The position numbers and the translations under genes were made by a program. Below are positions 46,033 to 53,731 of a stretch of 64,000 nucleotides of DNA, one piece after another. Numbering within the stretch: position 1 is the first letter of the stretch; each line of letters begins with the position of its first letter. The notes under the pieces were generated by a model. The model did no database searches, was not told the DNA's origin, and worked only from the letters and a program-made list of their open reading frames with translations. The stretch is from positions 37,248-101,247 of the forward strand of contig JAWUXZ010000047.1 in the NCBI GenBank assembly GCA_034111085.1, written 5' to 3'. The stretch is from Dinoroseobacter sp034111085. GTDB taxonomy: Bacteria; Pseudomonadota; Alphaproteobacteria; Rhodobacterales; Rhodobacteraceae.

Positions 46033-46291
46033 CGGCCCGCCTTGAGTTCAATCCGTCATCCCCGAATGTCGAGAGGATGGTTAACAAAGTCCAGCCCCCT
46101 GTATTCAGGCGACCTGACGCTTCCACCTCGGCAGTTCGGGGACTGGTGCAGGCGGCATCGCTTAGCTGGATAACACCGTAGTGCAATCGCAGCGGACTGT
46201 CCGTTTTGGCTTGGTAGTCAGCATAGCAAGCCGCTTGGGCGGTGCCTGCAAGACACAAGGTGAAAGCGGCAAGGATCAGCGCATTCTTCAT
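46004..46291 (-). CDS. Small secreted protein (95 aa)
   Basis: A signal peptide (MKNALILAAFTLCLAGTAQA, cleavage before ACYADY) precedes a 75-residue mature domain with two Cys (ACYADY and DAACTSPR) likely to be disulfide-bonded. No family is recognised. Its 3' end overlaps the start of the membrane winged-helix gene by 29 bases, so the two are probably co-transcribed, the secreted protein first. Confidence 0.65.
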   Translation of the reverse strand: MKNALILAAFTLCLAGTAQAACYADYQAKTDSPLRLHYGVIQLSDAACTSPRTAEVEASGRLNTGGWTLLTILSTFGDDGLNSRRADAGQNYLRF

Positions 46292-46502
46292 GAGTTTTGA
46301 CCTTTTTCATGGGTGACACCACTGTTGCCCGCACCTTCGCGTTATTCAATAGCAGCAAGGGTTTGAGCGCCTGCTATCGCATAACACCCGACTGATATTG
46401 AGCGATTTCGCCGATCCGCTCCATGGTTAATTCACACCGCGACGGGCACTGCCCCCGCACTTTAGATGACCCGAACCGCAAACGTGAAAAAGGACCTCTG
46501 TC

Positions 46503-46940
46503 ATGTTTAAGACCCTCTCCGCCGCCGCCCTGTCACTCACCATCGGCCTGACCTCTTTTGGCGCATCCTCCACCCCTGCGCAGGCCAATGACGATATCGC
46601 AAAGTTCATTTTCGGTGCCATCGTGCTGGGTGTGATCGCCAACGGGATTAACCAAGCCAACGCGGGGGACGACTCCGCTCCTGTTACAACCACAACCACA
46701 ACGCAACACCGCCCTCGGGTGATCCGACAACAGAACCGCGGCGTGCGTATTCCGGCGCGTTGTGAACGTCAGGTCCGGATCAACAACCGCAACCGCAACG
46801 TCTTTGTCGAGCGGTGCCTGCGTCGCAACGATGTGCCGCTACGCCGGATCAGCACCTGTGCCCGCAGCGGCAGCATCCGCGGTCGGAACATGACCTACTA
46901 CCCCAAGGCTTGCCTGCGTCGGAACGGTCACCGCGTCTGA
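46503..46940 (+). CDS. Secreted, very basic hypothetical protein (145 aa)
   Basis: A signal peptide (to about AQA, residue 28) is followed by a short hydrophobic patch (FIFGAIVLGVIANGI), a Thr-run (TTTTTT, about 63-68), and an Arg-rich domain with four Cys (RCERQV, ERCLRR, STCARS, KACLRR) that could form two disulfides. AAGGA lies 9 bases before the ATG. Similar proteins are frequent in Rhodobacteraceae but uncharacterised. It diverges from the preceding gene across 211 bases in which I see no clear element. A terminator hairpin follows the stop. Confidence 0.7.
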   Translation: MFKTLSAAALSLTIGLTSFGASSTPAQANDDIAKFIFGAIVLGVIANGINQANAGDDSAPVTTTTTTQHRPRVIRQQNRGVRIPARCERQVRINNRNRNVFVERCLRRNDVPLRRISTCARSGSIRGRNMTYYPKACLRRNGHRV

Positions 46941-46949
46941 TTACCCAAT

Positions 46950-46977
46950 TAACCAGTGAGTGAGTAACCAGTGAGTG
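46950..46977. repeat. Short 15-bp-period tandem repeat
   Basis: AACCAGTGAGTG occurs at 46951-46962 and again at 46966-46977, with TAACCAGTGAGTGAG as the unit, in the gap between the basic secreted protein and rnhB. Confidence 0.7.
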
Positions 46978-46983
46978 TGTGAG

Positions 46984-47020
46984 AGAAGCCGGGGTGGACG
47001 AAAGTCTGCCCCGGTTTCTT
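46984..47020 (+). terminator. Hairpin terminator before rnhB
   Basis: AGAAGCCGGGG pairs with CCCCGGTTTCT (one G-T pair) across a 14-base loop, then CTTGTTG. It lies 44 bases after the stop of the secreted protein gene and 37 before rnhB, so it should end the upstream transcript. The T tract is weak. Confidence 0.55.
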
Positions 47021-47056
47021 GTTGTGCTGCGCGCGCACGGCGCGCAAAAACGCCCC

Positions 47057-47677
47057 ATGGCAGAACCCGATTATTCGTTTGAGGCGGCGTGGCAGGCGAG
47101 AGGTTTTTCGCTGATAGCGGGCGTCGATGAGGTCGGTCGCGGCCCGCTGTCTGGCCCAGTGATGGCAGCGGCAGTGATCCTTGATCCGAATAATCTGCCG
47201 TCAGGGTTAAACGATTCCAAACAAGTCACCGCCAAACGGCGCGCGATTCTTGCGCTAGCCTTGCCAGTGTCAGCCCATATCTGCATCGCCGAGGCGTCGG
47301 TGGAGGAAATTGACGCGCTCAACATCCGCCAAGCGACCTTCCTTGCGATGCGCCGGGCGGTCGCGGGCTTGCCAGTTGCCCCGGATGCGGTCCTGATTGA
47401 CGGTCGCGACATCCCAAAAGGGCTGCCTTGTCCGGCCGAGGCGATCATTAAAGGCGACGGGCGTTCGGTGTCGATCGCGGCGGCTTCGATCATGGCGAAG
47501 GAGGCGCGCGATGCGCTGATGCGGCAACTTGATGTCGAATATCCGGGCTATGGCTGGGCTAAGAACGCTGGATACCCGACAAAGGCCCATCGGGAGGCGT
47601 TGGAGCGTCTAGGGGTGACCCCTCACCATAGACGTTCCTTCAAGCCGGTCCACAATATCTTGTATCAAGATAAATAG
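47057..47677 (+). CDS. rnhB: Ribonuclease HII
   Basis: About 206 residues from the ATG at 47057. No strong ribosome site is seen, and an upstream in-frame start would run through the terminator hairpin. The enzyme removes ribonucleotides and RNA from RNA-DNA hybrids. Catalytic motifs: AGVDEVGRGPLSGPV (Asp-Glu), NDSKQVTAKRR, IKGDGRSVSIAAASI (catalytic Asp) and AKEARDALM. ccrM follows after 103 bases, an association common in alphaproteobacteria. Confidence 0.93.
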   Translation: MAEPDYSFEAAWQARGFSLIAGVDEVGRGPLSGPVMAAAVILDPNNLPSGLNDSKQVTAKRRAILALALPVSAHICIAEASVEEIDALNIRQATFLAMRRAVAGLPVAPDAVLIDGRDIPKGLPCPAEAIIKGDGRSVSIAAASIMAKEARDALMRQLDVEYPGYGWAKNAGYPTKAHREALERLGVTPHHRRSFKPVHNILYQDK

Positions 47678-47687
47678 TTAACCTACT

Positions 47688-47726
47688 GATTCAAAAAAGA
47701 AATTGACCGCGAATCACCTTTGACTC
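47688..47726 (+). promoter_or_regulatory. Three GANTC methylation sites upstream of ccrM
   Basis: GATTC (47688-47692), GAATC (47711-47715) and GACTC (47722-47726) lie within 39 bases, 55-93 bases before the ccrM start. CcrM methylates GANTC, and methylation-sensitive transcription of ccrM is known in Caulobacter. A TTAACC half-site at 47678-47683 is reminiscent of, but not a full, CtrA box. Confidence 0.75.
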
Positions 47727-47780
47727 ATCCTGTGGATAACTAAGCACTGCGAAAAGCAGGCCGGGACGAAGGCAGAGTAG

Positions 47781-48881
47781 ATGAAAATGAATATGACAGC
47801 GGGCGCTTTGCTTCCGCGCAATCAGATATTGTCGGGCGATTGTATCGAGGTGATGGACGGGCTTCCTGAAGCCTCGGTCGATCTGATCTTTGCGGATCCG
47901 CCCTATAACCTTCAGCTGAAGGGCGAGTTGCATCGCCCGGATAATTCCCGCGTCGACGCTGTCGATGATGATTGGGACAAATTTTCGAGTTTCGCTGCAT
48001 ACGATTCCTTTACCCAAGACTGGCTTCGTGCGGCGCGCCGATTGCTCAAACCGCATGGCGCGATTTGGGTGATCGGCTCTTATCACAACATCTTCCGGGT
48101 CGGGGCCGCGCTGCAAGATGCCGGCTACTGGATCCTGAACGATGTGATCTGGCGCAAAGCCAACCCGATGCCGAATTTTCGCGGCAAGCGGTTTACCAAT
48201 GCGCATGAAACGATGATTTGGGCCTCAAAATCCGAGGGTGGTAAATACACTTTTAACTATGAAGCGCTTAAAGCCTTGAACGAGGGCATTCAGATGCGCA
48301 GCGATTGGGTGCTGCCGATTTGTTCCGGCCATGAGCGCATTAAGGATGACAACGGCGACAAGGCGCATCCGACGCAAAAGCCGCAATCCTTGCTGCACCG
48401 TGTGCTGGTCGGATCGACCAATCCCGGCGATGTCGTGCTGGATCCGTTCTTTGGATCGGGCACAACGGGGGCAGTTGCCAAGATGCTAGGCCGCGATTTC
48501 ATCGGGATAGAGCGTGATAGCAGCTACCGCGCCATTGCCGAAACCCGAATTGGAAAAACCCGCAAATTTGATCGCGAGGCGCTGGAAGTCAGCACATCGA
48601 AACGCTCTGAGCCGCGTGTGCCGTTCGGGCAATTGGTCGAGCGTGGCTTGCTGCGTCCGGGCGAGGTTTTGGTAAACACCCGCGGGCAAACCGCAAAAGT
48701 GCGCGCCGACGGGACGTTGATCTCGGACGAAACCAAAGGGTCGATCCATCAAGTTGGGGCCGCTCTTGAAGGGGCACCGTCTTGCAACGGCTGGACCTAT
48801 TGGCACTTCAAACGCGATGGACAATCTGTCCCGATTGATCTGCTGCGCCAGCAAATACGCGCGGAGATGCGCGCCAACTAA
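47781..48881 (+). CDS. ccrM: Cell-cycle DNA adenine methyltransferase CcrM (GANTC)
   Basis: A 366-residue beta-class N6-adenine methyltransferase. Motif IV DPPYNLQL is at 39-46 and motif I DPFFGSGTTGAVA follows the target-recognition region, the beta-class order. The C-terminal about 95 residues (VPFGQLVERGLLRPGEVL; GSIHQVGAALEGAPSCNGW) are the RAMA-type DNA-binding extension typical of CcrM. GAAGG lies about 9 bases before the start; two further in-frame ATGs at codons 3 and 5 are alternatives. CcrM methylates GANTC once per cell cycle in alphaproteobacteria. A strong terminator follows. Confidence 0.95.
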   Translation: MKMNMTAGALLPRNQILSGDCIEVMDGLPEASVDLIFADPPYNLQLKGELHRPDNSRVDAVDDDWDKFSSFAAYDSFTQDWLRAARRLLKPHGAIWVIGSYHNIFRVGAALQDAGYWILNDVIWRKANPMPNFRGKRFTNAHETMIWASKSEGGKYTFNYEALKALNEGIQMRSDWVLPICSGHERIKDDNGDKAHPTQKPQSLLHRVLVGSTNPGDVVLDPFFGSGTTGAVAKMLGRDFIGIERDSSYRAIAETRIGKTRKFDREALEVSTSKRSEPRVPFGQLVERGLLRPGEVLVNTRGQTAKVRADGTLISDETKGSIHQVGAALEGAPSCNGWTYWHFKRDGQSVPIDLLRQQIRAEMRAN

Positions 48882-48938
48882 GCTTTCAGAACAAACAGTT
48901 ACCGCCCGTGCCTGTGGCCGCTCCACGGCACGCGACTG

Positions 48939-48972
48939 GCCCCGCCTTGTTTACACTTGGCGGGGCTTTTTT
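48939..48972 (+). terminator. Rho-independent terminator after ccrM
   Basis: GCCCCGCC pairs perfectly with GGCGGGGC across a 12-base loop and is followed by TTTTTT, 58 bases past the ccrM stop. It sits between ccrM and the converging alkB. Confidence 0.9.
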
Positions 48973-48996
48973 ATTGGCCAGACACTTAAGAAATTC

Positions 48997-50154
48997 CTAG
49001 CTCGCCCCGCGCGGCATCGGCAACTCCGAGCGCTTATAGGGCCCCCAATCCGTGATTTCAGGGTAGTACATCGCCCGCCATTTGCGCACACGCGGGTTCA
49101 TCATCCGAAACCATATCGGCGGGAAAAGGGCCGCAGCTGTCATGACCGGGTACCCAAAGGGCAACGCGGGCGCTTCGGCTTCAGTATAGTTCTGCAAAAG
49201 AGGATAGCGGCGGTCGGGTTTGTAGTGGTGATCCGAATGGCGTTGCAGATTGATCAATAACCAGTTCGAGGCTTTGTGCGATGCGTTCCAGCTATGGCGC
49301 GGCAAGACATGTTCATATTTCCCGTCGCCGAGATGCTTGCGGGTAAGGGCGTAATGCTCGACGAAATTAACCAACTCCAACTGCCAGATTGCTACGCTCG
49401 CTTGATAGAGCCAAAGCGCCAAGCCCCAAAAACCGCCCAGCAAAAACGAGACCACGCCAAAGCCAAGTTGCAGCCCCCAGTAGCGCCAATGCGGGTTGGA
49501 CCGATTCCATGGCGACAGGTTCTTGCGTGCCAACATCTGCGCTTCGGCCTTCCACGCACTATGGATGCCCTCAGGCACCACGCGCAGGAAAAACCGGTGA
49601 AAATTCTCGTTATATCGCGCAGTAACGGCATCACGCGGCGTAGCGACATAGCGGTGATGGACCAATAAATGCTCGGACCGAAAATGTCCGTACATGGTTA
49701 ATGCCATCAAGATATCGCCCGCCCAGCGTTCGAGCCTGTTCTTTTGGTGCATCAACTCATGCGCATACACGATGCCGATAGTGCCGTTCATAATGCCGGC
49801 GCCGAAGAACACGCCGAATTTTTCCCACCACGCCAAATGCGCGGCCCCAGGCACATACCAGACCAGCCACATCGTCGTCAGGATCGCCACCGGGACCCAG
49901 CCAATGACGATGGCACGATACCAAAACAACTCTGCCTCGCCGGTATTGGGATCGAGGTTTTCGTCGTTCAACCCGAGCGCGGCGTCGAGCGCGGTAAACA
50001 ACGCCCAAGTGAATACCGGCGGCAACAACAGCCACCATCCACCATTCAGCGCGGTCCAGATCAAAACCGGCACCACCGCGAAGGAAATCGCGTATGGCAG
50101 GGCCGCGCGCAAACGGCCCAGTTCGGAGGCGGGGGTGAGATCAGCGGTGCTCAT
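48997..50154 (-). CDS. alkB: Alkane 1-monooxygenase
   Basis: A 385-residue integral-membrane di-iron hydroxylase that oxidises medium-chain n-alkanes to 1-alkanols. Three His clusters are present: HELMH at 132-136, EHLLVHHR at 161-168 and LQRHSDHH towards the C-terminus, plus the NFVEHYALTR motif. About six hydrophobic helices are visible. Rubredoxin and rubredoxin reductase, its electron donors, are not encoded nearby. mutY starts 59 bases upstream on the same strand without an obvious link. Confidence 0.93.
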   Translation of the reverse strand: MSTADLTPASELGRLRAALPYAISFAVVPVLIWTALNGGWWLLLPPVFTWALFTALDAALGLNDENLDPNTGEAELFWYRAIVIGWVPVAILTTMWLVWYVPGAAHLAWWEKFGVFFGAGIMNGTIGIVYAHELMHQKNRLERWAGDILMALTMYGHFRSEHLLVHHRYVATPRDAVTARYNENFHRFFLRVVPEGIHSAWKAEAQMLARKNLSPWNRSNPHWRYWGLQLGFGVVSFLLGGFWGLALWLYQASVAIWQLELVNFVEHYALTRKHLGDGKYEHVLPRHSWNASHKASNWLLINLQRHSDHHYKPDRRYPLLQNYTEAEAPALPFGYPVMTAAALFPPIWFRMMNPRVRKWRAMYYPEITDWGPYKRSELPMPRGAS

Positions 50155-50212
50155 AATATCAAATCCGTCCAGCTTACTACACGCGAAAGGGTACCTCTGC
50201 GGTTAACAGGGA

Positions 50213-51277
50213 TCAATCAGTTGCGGGCCACGGTGTCGCAACGGAAAAGGCCTTTTTCATAACTGTAGGCAGGTCACCGGGGCGGAAGTTGTGCTTGGCG
50301 ATGAACTGCCCGCCTTGCGGGGCGGCATCTTGGGGCACATCGGCGATCAAGACCCGCAGCTTGAGGTGGAAATGCGTGAAGGTATGGCGAACCTCGATGC
50401 CCGCATCATGCCAGCTGCCTTCTAGCGGTGGCGCATCTTCTGGCATCTCGACGCTCCAGACCGTTCCGGGCCACCCAAGCATCCCACCGAGAAGTCCTTT
50501 CGCGGGCCGTGTTTCCAACAAAAACGCCCCATCGCTGCGCCGCGCGATATAGGCAGTTCCCCGGCGCGTTGGCTTTTCGGGCTTTGGCAGTTTGCGGGGC
50601 AATTCAGCGGCATTGCCAGCGGCCCGCGCGACGCAAGGATCGCGCCACGGGCAAATGCCACAGGTGGGGGATTTTGGACTGCACAGCGTTGCGCCCAAAT
50701 CCATCACCGCTTGTGCATAATCCCCGGCGCGCTTGACGGGCGTTAAGGCTTCGGCCGCCGCAACTAGTTCGGGCTTGGCCGGTGGAAGCGGCGTCTCGAT
50801 TCCCCGCAAGCGTGCCATCACCCGTTCCACATTGCCATCGACCACGGTTTCCGATGCGCCAAATGCGATGGAGGCGATCGCGGCGCTGGTATAGGGGCCA
50901 ATGCCCGGCAAGGTTTGTAAGATCGCGCGATCTGAGGGGAAGATTCCACCATGATCGGCCACCACAACCCGCGCGCATTTTAGCAAGTTTCGGGCACGGG
51001 CGTAGTATCCAAGTCCGGCCCATGCGGCCATAACATCGGCATCCTCGGCGGCTGCCAGCGCCGAAACTGTCGGCCAACGGCCTGTAAACTTGGCGAAATA
51101 GTCCTTCACCGCTGCCACAGTTGTTTGTTGCAGCATGATCTCGGACATCCAGATGCGATACGGATCGGCGCGCAGACCCGACCCCGGCGGCACTCGCCAC
51201 GGCAGCGCGCGGGCATGAACGTCATACCACGCCAGAAGCGTCGCACTCAGGGCCTCGTTCACAGTGTCGTCACGCAT
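50213..51277 (-). CDS. mutY: A/G-specific adenine DNA glycosylase
   Basis: A 354-residue base-excision enzyme that removes adenine opposite 8-oxoguanine. The start at 51277 has AAGG 8 bases upstream. Features: SEIMLQQTTV (catalytic Glu), a helix-hairpin-helix (LPGIGPYTSAAIASIAFG), catalytic Asp in VVDGNVERV, the iron-sulfur cluster CSPKSPTCGICPWRDPC and a C-terminal NUDIX-like domain (GLLGGMLGWPG) for 8-oxoG recognition. It diverges from dciA. Confidence 0.95.
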   Translation of the reverse strand: MRDDTVNEALSATLLAWYDVHARALPWRVPPGSGLRADPYRIWMSEIMLQQTTVAAVKDYFAKFTGRWPTVSALAAAEDADVMAAWAGLGYYARARNLLKCARVVVADHGGIFPSDRAILQTLPGIGPYTSAAIASIAFGASETVVDGNVERVMARLRGIETPLPPAKPELVAAAEALTPVKRAGDYAQAVMDLGATLCSPKSPTCGICPWRDPCVARAAGNAAELPRKLPKPEKPTRRGTAYIARRSDGAFLLETRPAKGLLGGMLGWPGTVWSVEMPEDAPPLEGSWHDAGIEVRHTFTHFHLKLRVLIADVPQDAAPQGGQFIAKHNFRPGDLPTVMKKAFSVATPWPATD

Positions 51278-51385
51278 TCTTGAGCCTTCATTTAGCATTG
51301 CAGGGATGCTCTGCCTCTTGGGTCTTTGGTGAACGTAAGCTAGGCTGATCGCGACCAAAAGCCCGTAGCAAAGAGCGCCAAGATT

Positions 51386-51898
51386 ATGTCCGCCCGTCCA
51401 TTCAAGCGCAGCAAAGGATTTCGCCAGACGAGTGCGCTGGTTGAGACGCGCGTGCGCTCGGCCTCTGAAGGGCGCGGATTTGCCGTCTCGCGCCTGCTGA
51501 CCCGGTGGGAGGAGGTGGCTGGCCCAGACCTCGCGCCGCTGTGCCGTCCGCTGAAAGTGGGCTACGGGCGCAGCAGTTTGGGCGCGACGTTAACTGTGTT
51601 GACCAATGGGCCGAGCGCGCCGCTGCTGGAGATGCAGAAGGAAACCCTGCGCACCCGCGTGAACGCTTGTTACGGCTATAACGCGATCAGCCGGATTTCG
51701 ATTACACAAACAGCACCTGATGGACTGTCGCTAGAGGTTACCAAACCTGTGCGCGAGGCCCCCAAACCCGACCCGCTAGCGGTTGCCAAAGCGCCTGCTT
51801 ATGCCAAGGGCGTCGGCAATGATGATCTGCGCCAAGCCCTAGAAGATCTTGCCGCCAATGTTTTGACCAGATCCGCGCGTCGCGCTGGATCAACCTGA
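51386..51898 (+). CDS. dciA: DciA-like helicase loader (DUF721)
   Basis: A 170-residue protein with the DUF721 core (LLTRWEEVAGPDLAPLCRPL; LGATLTVLTNGPSAPLLEM, split here) followed by a Pro/Lys-rich tail. DUF721 proteins replace DnaC/DnaI as replicative helicase loaders in most bacteria. No strong ribosome site precedes the ATG. The position between mutY and a dsbA-type gene is a common alphaproteobacterial order. dsbA follows after 16 bases. Confidence 0.85.
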   Translation: MSARPFKRSKGFRQTSALVETRVRSASEGRGFAVSRLLTRWEEVAGPDLAPLCRPLKVGYGRSSLGATLTVLTNGPSAPLLEMQKETLRTRVNACYGYNAISRISITQTAPDGLSLEVTKPVREAPKPDPLAVAKAPAYAKGVGNDDLRQALEDLAANVLTRSARRAGST

Positions 51899-51914
51899 TA
51901 ATACGGAGTTTCCC

Positions 51915-52586
51915 ATGAATAAGATGATTGCAGGCATTGCCCTGGTGCTGGGTCTTGGCGCTGCTGCCTTCTGGTTTGGCAGTGGCAACAGCACACAGAC
52001 CAACCTGTCACCCTCGCTCTCGCCGATCTCGTCGGCTGAGGCGCAAGAGATCGACACCAGCCGTGTGCTGGAAATGATGATGGGCGAGGCCGACGCGCCT
52101 GTAACGATCATCGAATACGCCTCCTACACCTGCCCGCATTGCGCACGGTTTCATGAGGATGTGTTCAAGGAAATCAAGACCAACTACATCGACACCGGTA
52201 AGGTTAACTTCATCTACCGCGAAGTGTATTTCGACCGCTTTGGCCTCTGGGCCGGAATGCTGGCGCGTTGCGCTGGGCCGGATCGATTCTTCGGGATCGC
52301 AGAACTGCTTTATGACCAGCAGTCCGATTGGTCGCGCGCGGGCGAGCCTGCCGATGTCGCCGCAGCCCTGCGCCGTCTTGGCCTGTCGGCTGGCATGAAC
52401 GGCGATCAGATCGACGCCTGCATGCAGGACGGTGAAATGGCCCAAGCAATGGTCGCCGTTTTCCAAGCCAATTCCGAGAAGGACAACGTGCGCGCCACGC
52501 CTTCGTTCTTTATCAACGGTGAGGCCTATTCCAACATGTCCTACGCGGAATTCGCCGAAGCTATCGACAGCAAGCTGAGCGAGTGA
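51915..52586 (+). CDS. DsbA family thiol:disulfide oxidoreductase
   Basis: 223 residues. An N-terminal membrane/signal segment (MNKMIAGIALVLGLGAAAFW) precedes a thioredoxin fold with active site CPHC at 73-76 (YASYTCPHCARFH) and the cis-Pro in ATPSFFING. It resembles the BdbD/DsbA-like periplasmic oxidases that make disulfides in secreted proteins. Two further Cys (ARCAG, DACMQ) may be structural. Its stop overlaps the GTG start of the CoA transferase by 4 bases. Confidence 0.92.
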   Translation: MNKMIAGIALVLGLGAAAFWFGSGNSTQTNLSPSLSPISSAEAQEIDTSRVLEMMMGEADAPVTIIEYASYTCPHCARFHEDVFKEIKTNYIDTGKVNFIYREVYFDRFGLWAGMLARCAGPDRFFGIAELLYDQQSDWSRAGEPADVAAALRRLGLSAGMNGDQIDACMQDGEMAQAMVAVFQANSEKDNVRATPSFFINGEAYSNMSYAEFAEAIDSKLSE

Positions 52587-53731
52587 GCCCCCTAGAGGGA
52601 CTGCGCGTCATTGAATTGGCGCGCATTCTGGCCGGTCCTTGGGCTGGCCAGACCCTTGCCGATCTGGGCGCCGAGGTCATAAAGGTCGAAGCACCCGCAG
52701 GCGATGACACACGCCGCTGGGGCCCGCCGTTTATCGAGCGCGAAGATGACATCTCAGCTGCGTATTTCCACAGTTGCAATCGGGGCAAGCGGTCGGTCGT
52801 GATCGACTTTCGCACGCCTGAGGGGCTGGCTGATCTGAAAGCGTTAATCGCCAGCGCTGATGTGGTGATCGAGAACTACAAGGTCGGAGGGCTGGCAAAA
52901 TACGGGCTGGATTACGACGCATTGAAGGAGGCGCATCCGGGTTTGATCTACTGCTCCATCACCGGGTTTGGGCAGGACGGGCCGTATGCGCACCGCGCGG
53001 GCTATGACTATATTATCCAAGGCATGTCCGGGCTCATGAGCGTCACTGGCGACCCGGGTAGTCAGCCGCAAAAGGTTGGCGTGGCTGTCACAGATGTGCT
53101 GACGGGCGTTTATGCGAGCACCGCGATTTTGGCGGCACTTCACCAGCGCTCTGCCACCGGTGCTGGTCAGCAAATTGATATGAGCCTGCTGGATGTGGCC
53201 ACGTCGTGTATGGCAAACCAGAACCTGAATTATCTCAGCACCGGGGTCGCGCCACAGCGTCTTGGCAACGCCCATCCGAACCTTGCGCCTTATCAGGTGA
53301 TGGATTGCTCCGATGGTTGGGTGATTATTGCGGTGGGCAATGACGGGCAGTTCGTGCGGTTTTGTGCGCTGCTCGGATTGGCGAGTTTGGCCGAGGATGC
53401 GCGTTTTGTGACCAATGCAGACCGGGTTGCAAACCGCGATGCGTTGACCGAGGCGCTGAGCGACGCGACGACACGTTTGACCAAGGCTCAGATGCTTGCG
53501 GCCTGCGAAGCGCATGGCGTTCCGGCTGGTCCGATCAACGATATGGCAGACGTGTTTGACGATCCGCAGATCAAGGCGCGCGGAATGCAGCTAAGCCTCG
53601 ATGGGGTGCCGTCGGTGCGCTCGCCGTTTCGGTTTTCAGACGCGGATTTGGTGTTGGAACGGTCGTCCCCAAAGCTCGGCGCAGATACGGACGCTGTTTT
53701 GGGCGCGCTCAGGCAAGCCCCAAAGGTTTAA
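52583..53731 (+). CDS. CaiB/BaiF (class III) CoA transferase
   Basis: A 382-residue enzyme starting with GTG at 52583 inside the dsbA stop. The family signature RILAGPWAGQTLADLGAEV and the catalytic Asp171 (VAVTDVLTG, equivalent to Asp169 of formyl-CoA transferase) are present. It moves CoA between carboxylic acids; the substrate is unknown (resemblance is to the alpha-methylacyl-CoA racemase/succinyl-CoA:acid group). The 3' end overlaps the converging lpxK by 23 bases. Confidence 0.9.
   Translation: MSPLEGLRVIELARILAGPWAGQTLADLGAEVIKVEAPAGDDTRRWGPPFIEREDDISAAYFHSCNRGKRSVVIDFRTPEGLADLKALIASADVVIENYKVGGLAKYGLDYDALKEAHPGLIYCSITGFGQDGPYAHRAGYDYIIQGMSGLMSVTGDPGSQPQKVGVAVTDVLTGVYASTAILAALHQRSATGAGQQIDMSLLDVATSCMANQNLNYLSTGVAPQRLGNAHPNLAPYQVMDCSDGWVIIAVGNDGQFVRFCALLGLASLAEDARFVTNADRVANRDALTEALSDATTRLTKAQMLAACEAHGVPAGPINDMADVFDDPQIKARGMQLSLDGVPSVRSPFRFSDADLVLERSSPKLGADTDAVLGALRQAPKV

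Noticed and set aside
47678..47692. Possible CtrA box (TTAA-N7-TTAA) before ccrM
   Set aside because: Only the first half TTAACC is present; the second half reads ATTC at the expected place.
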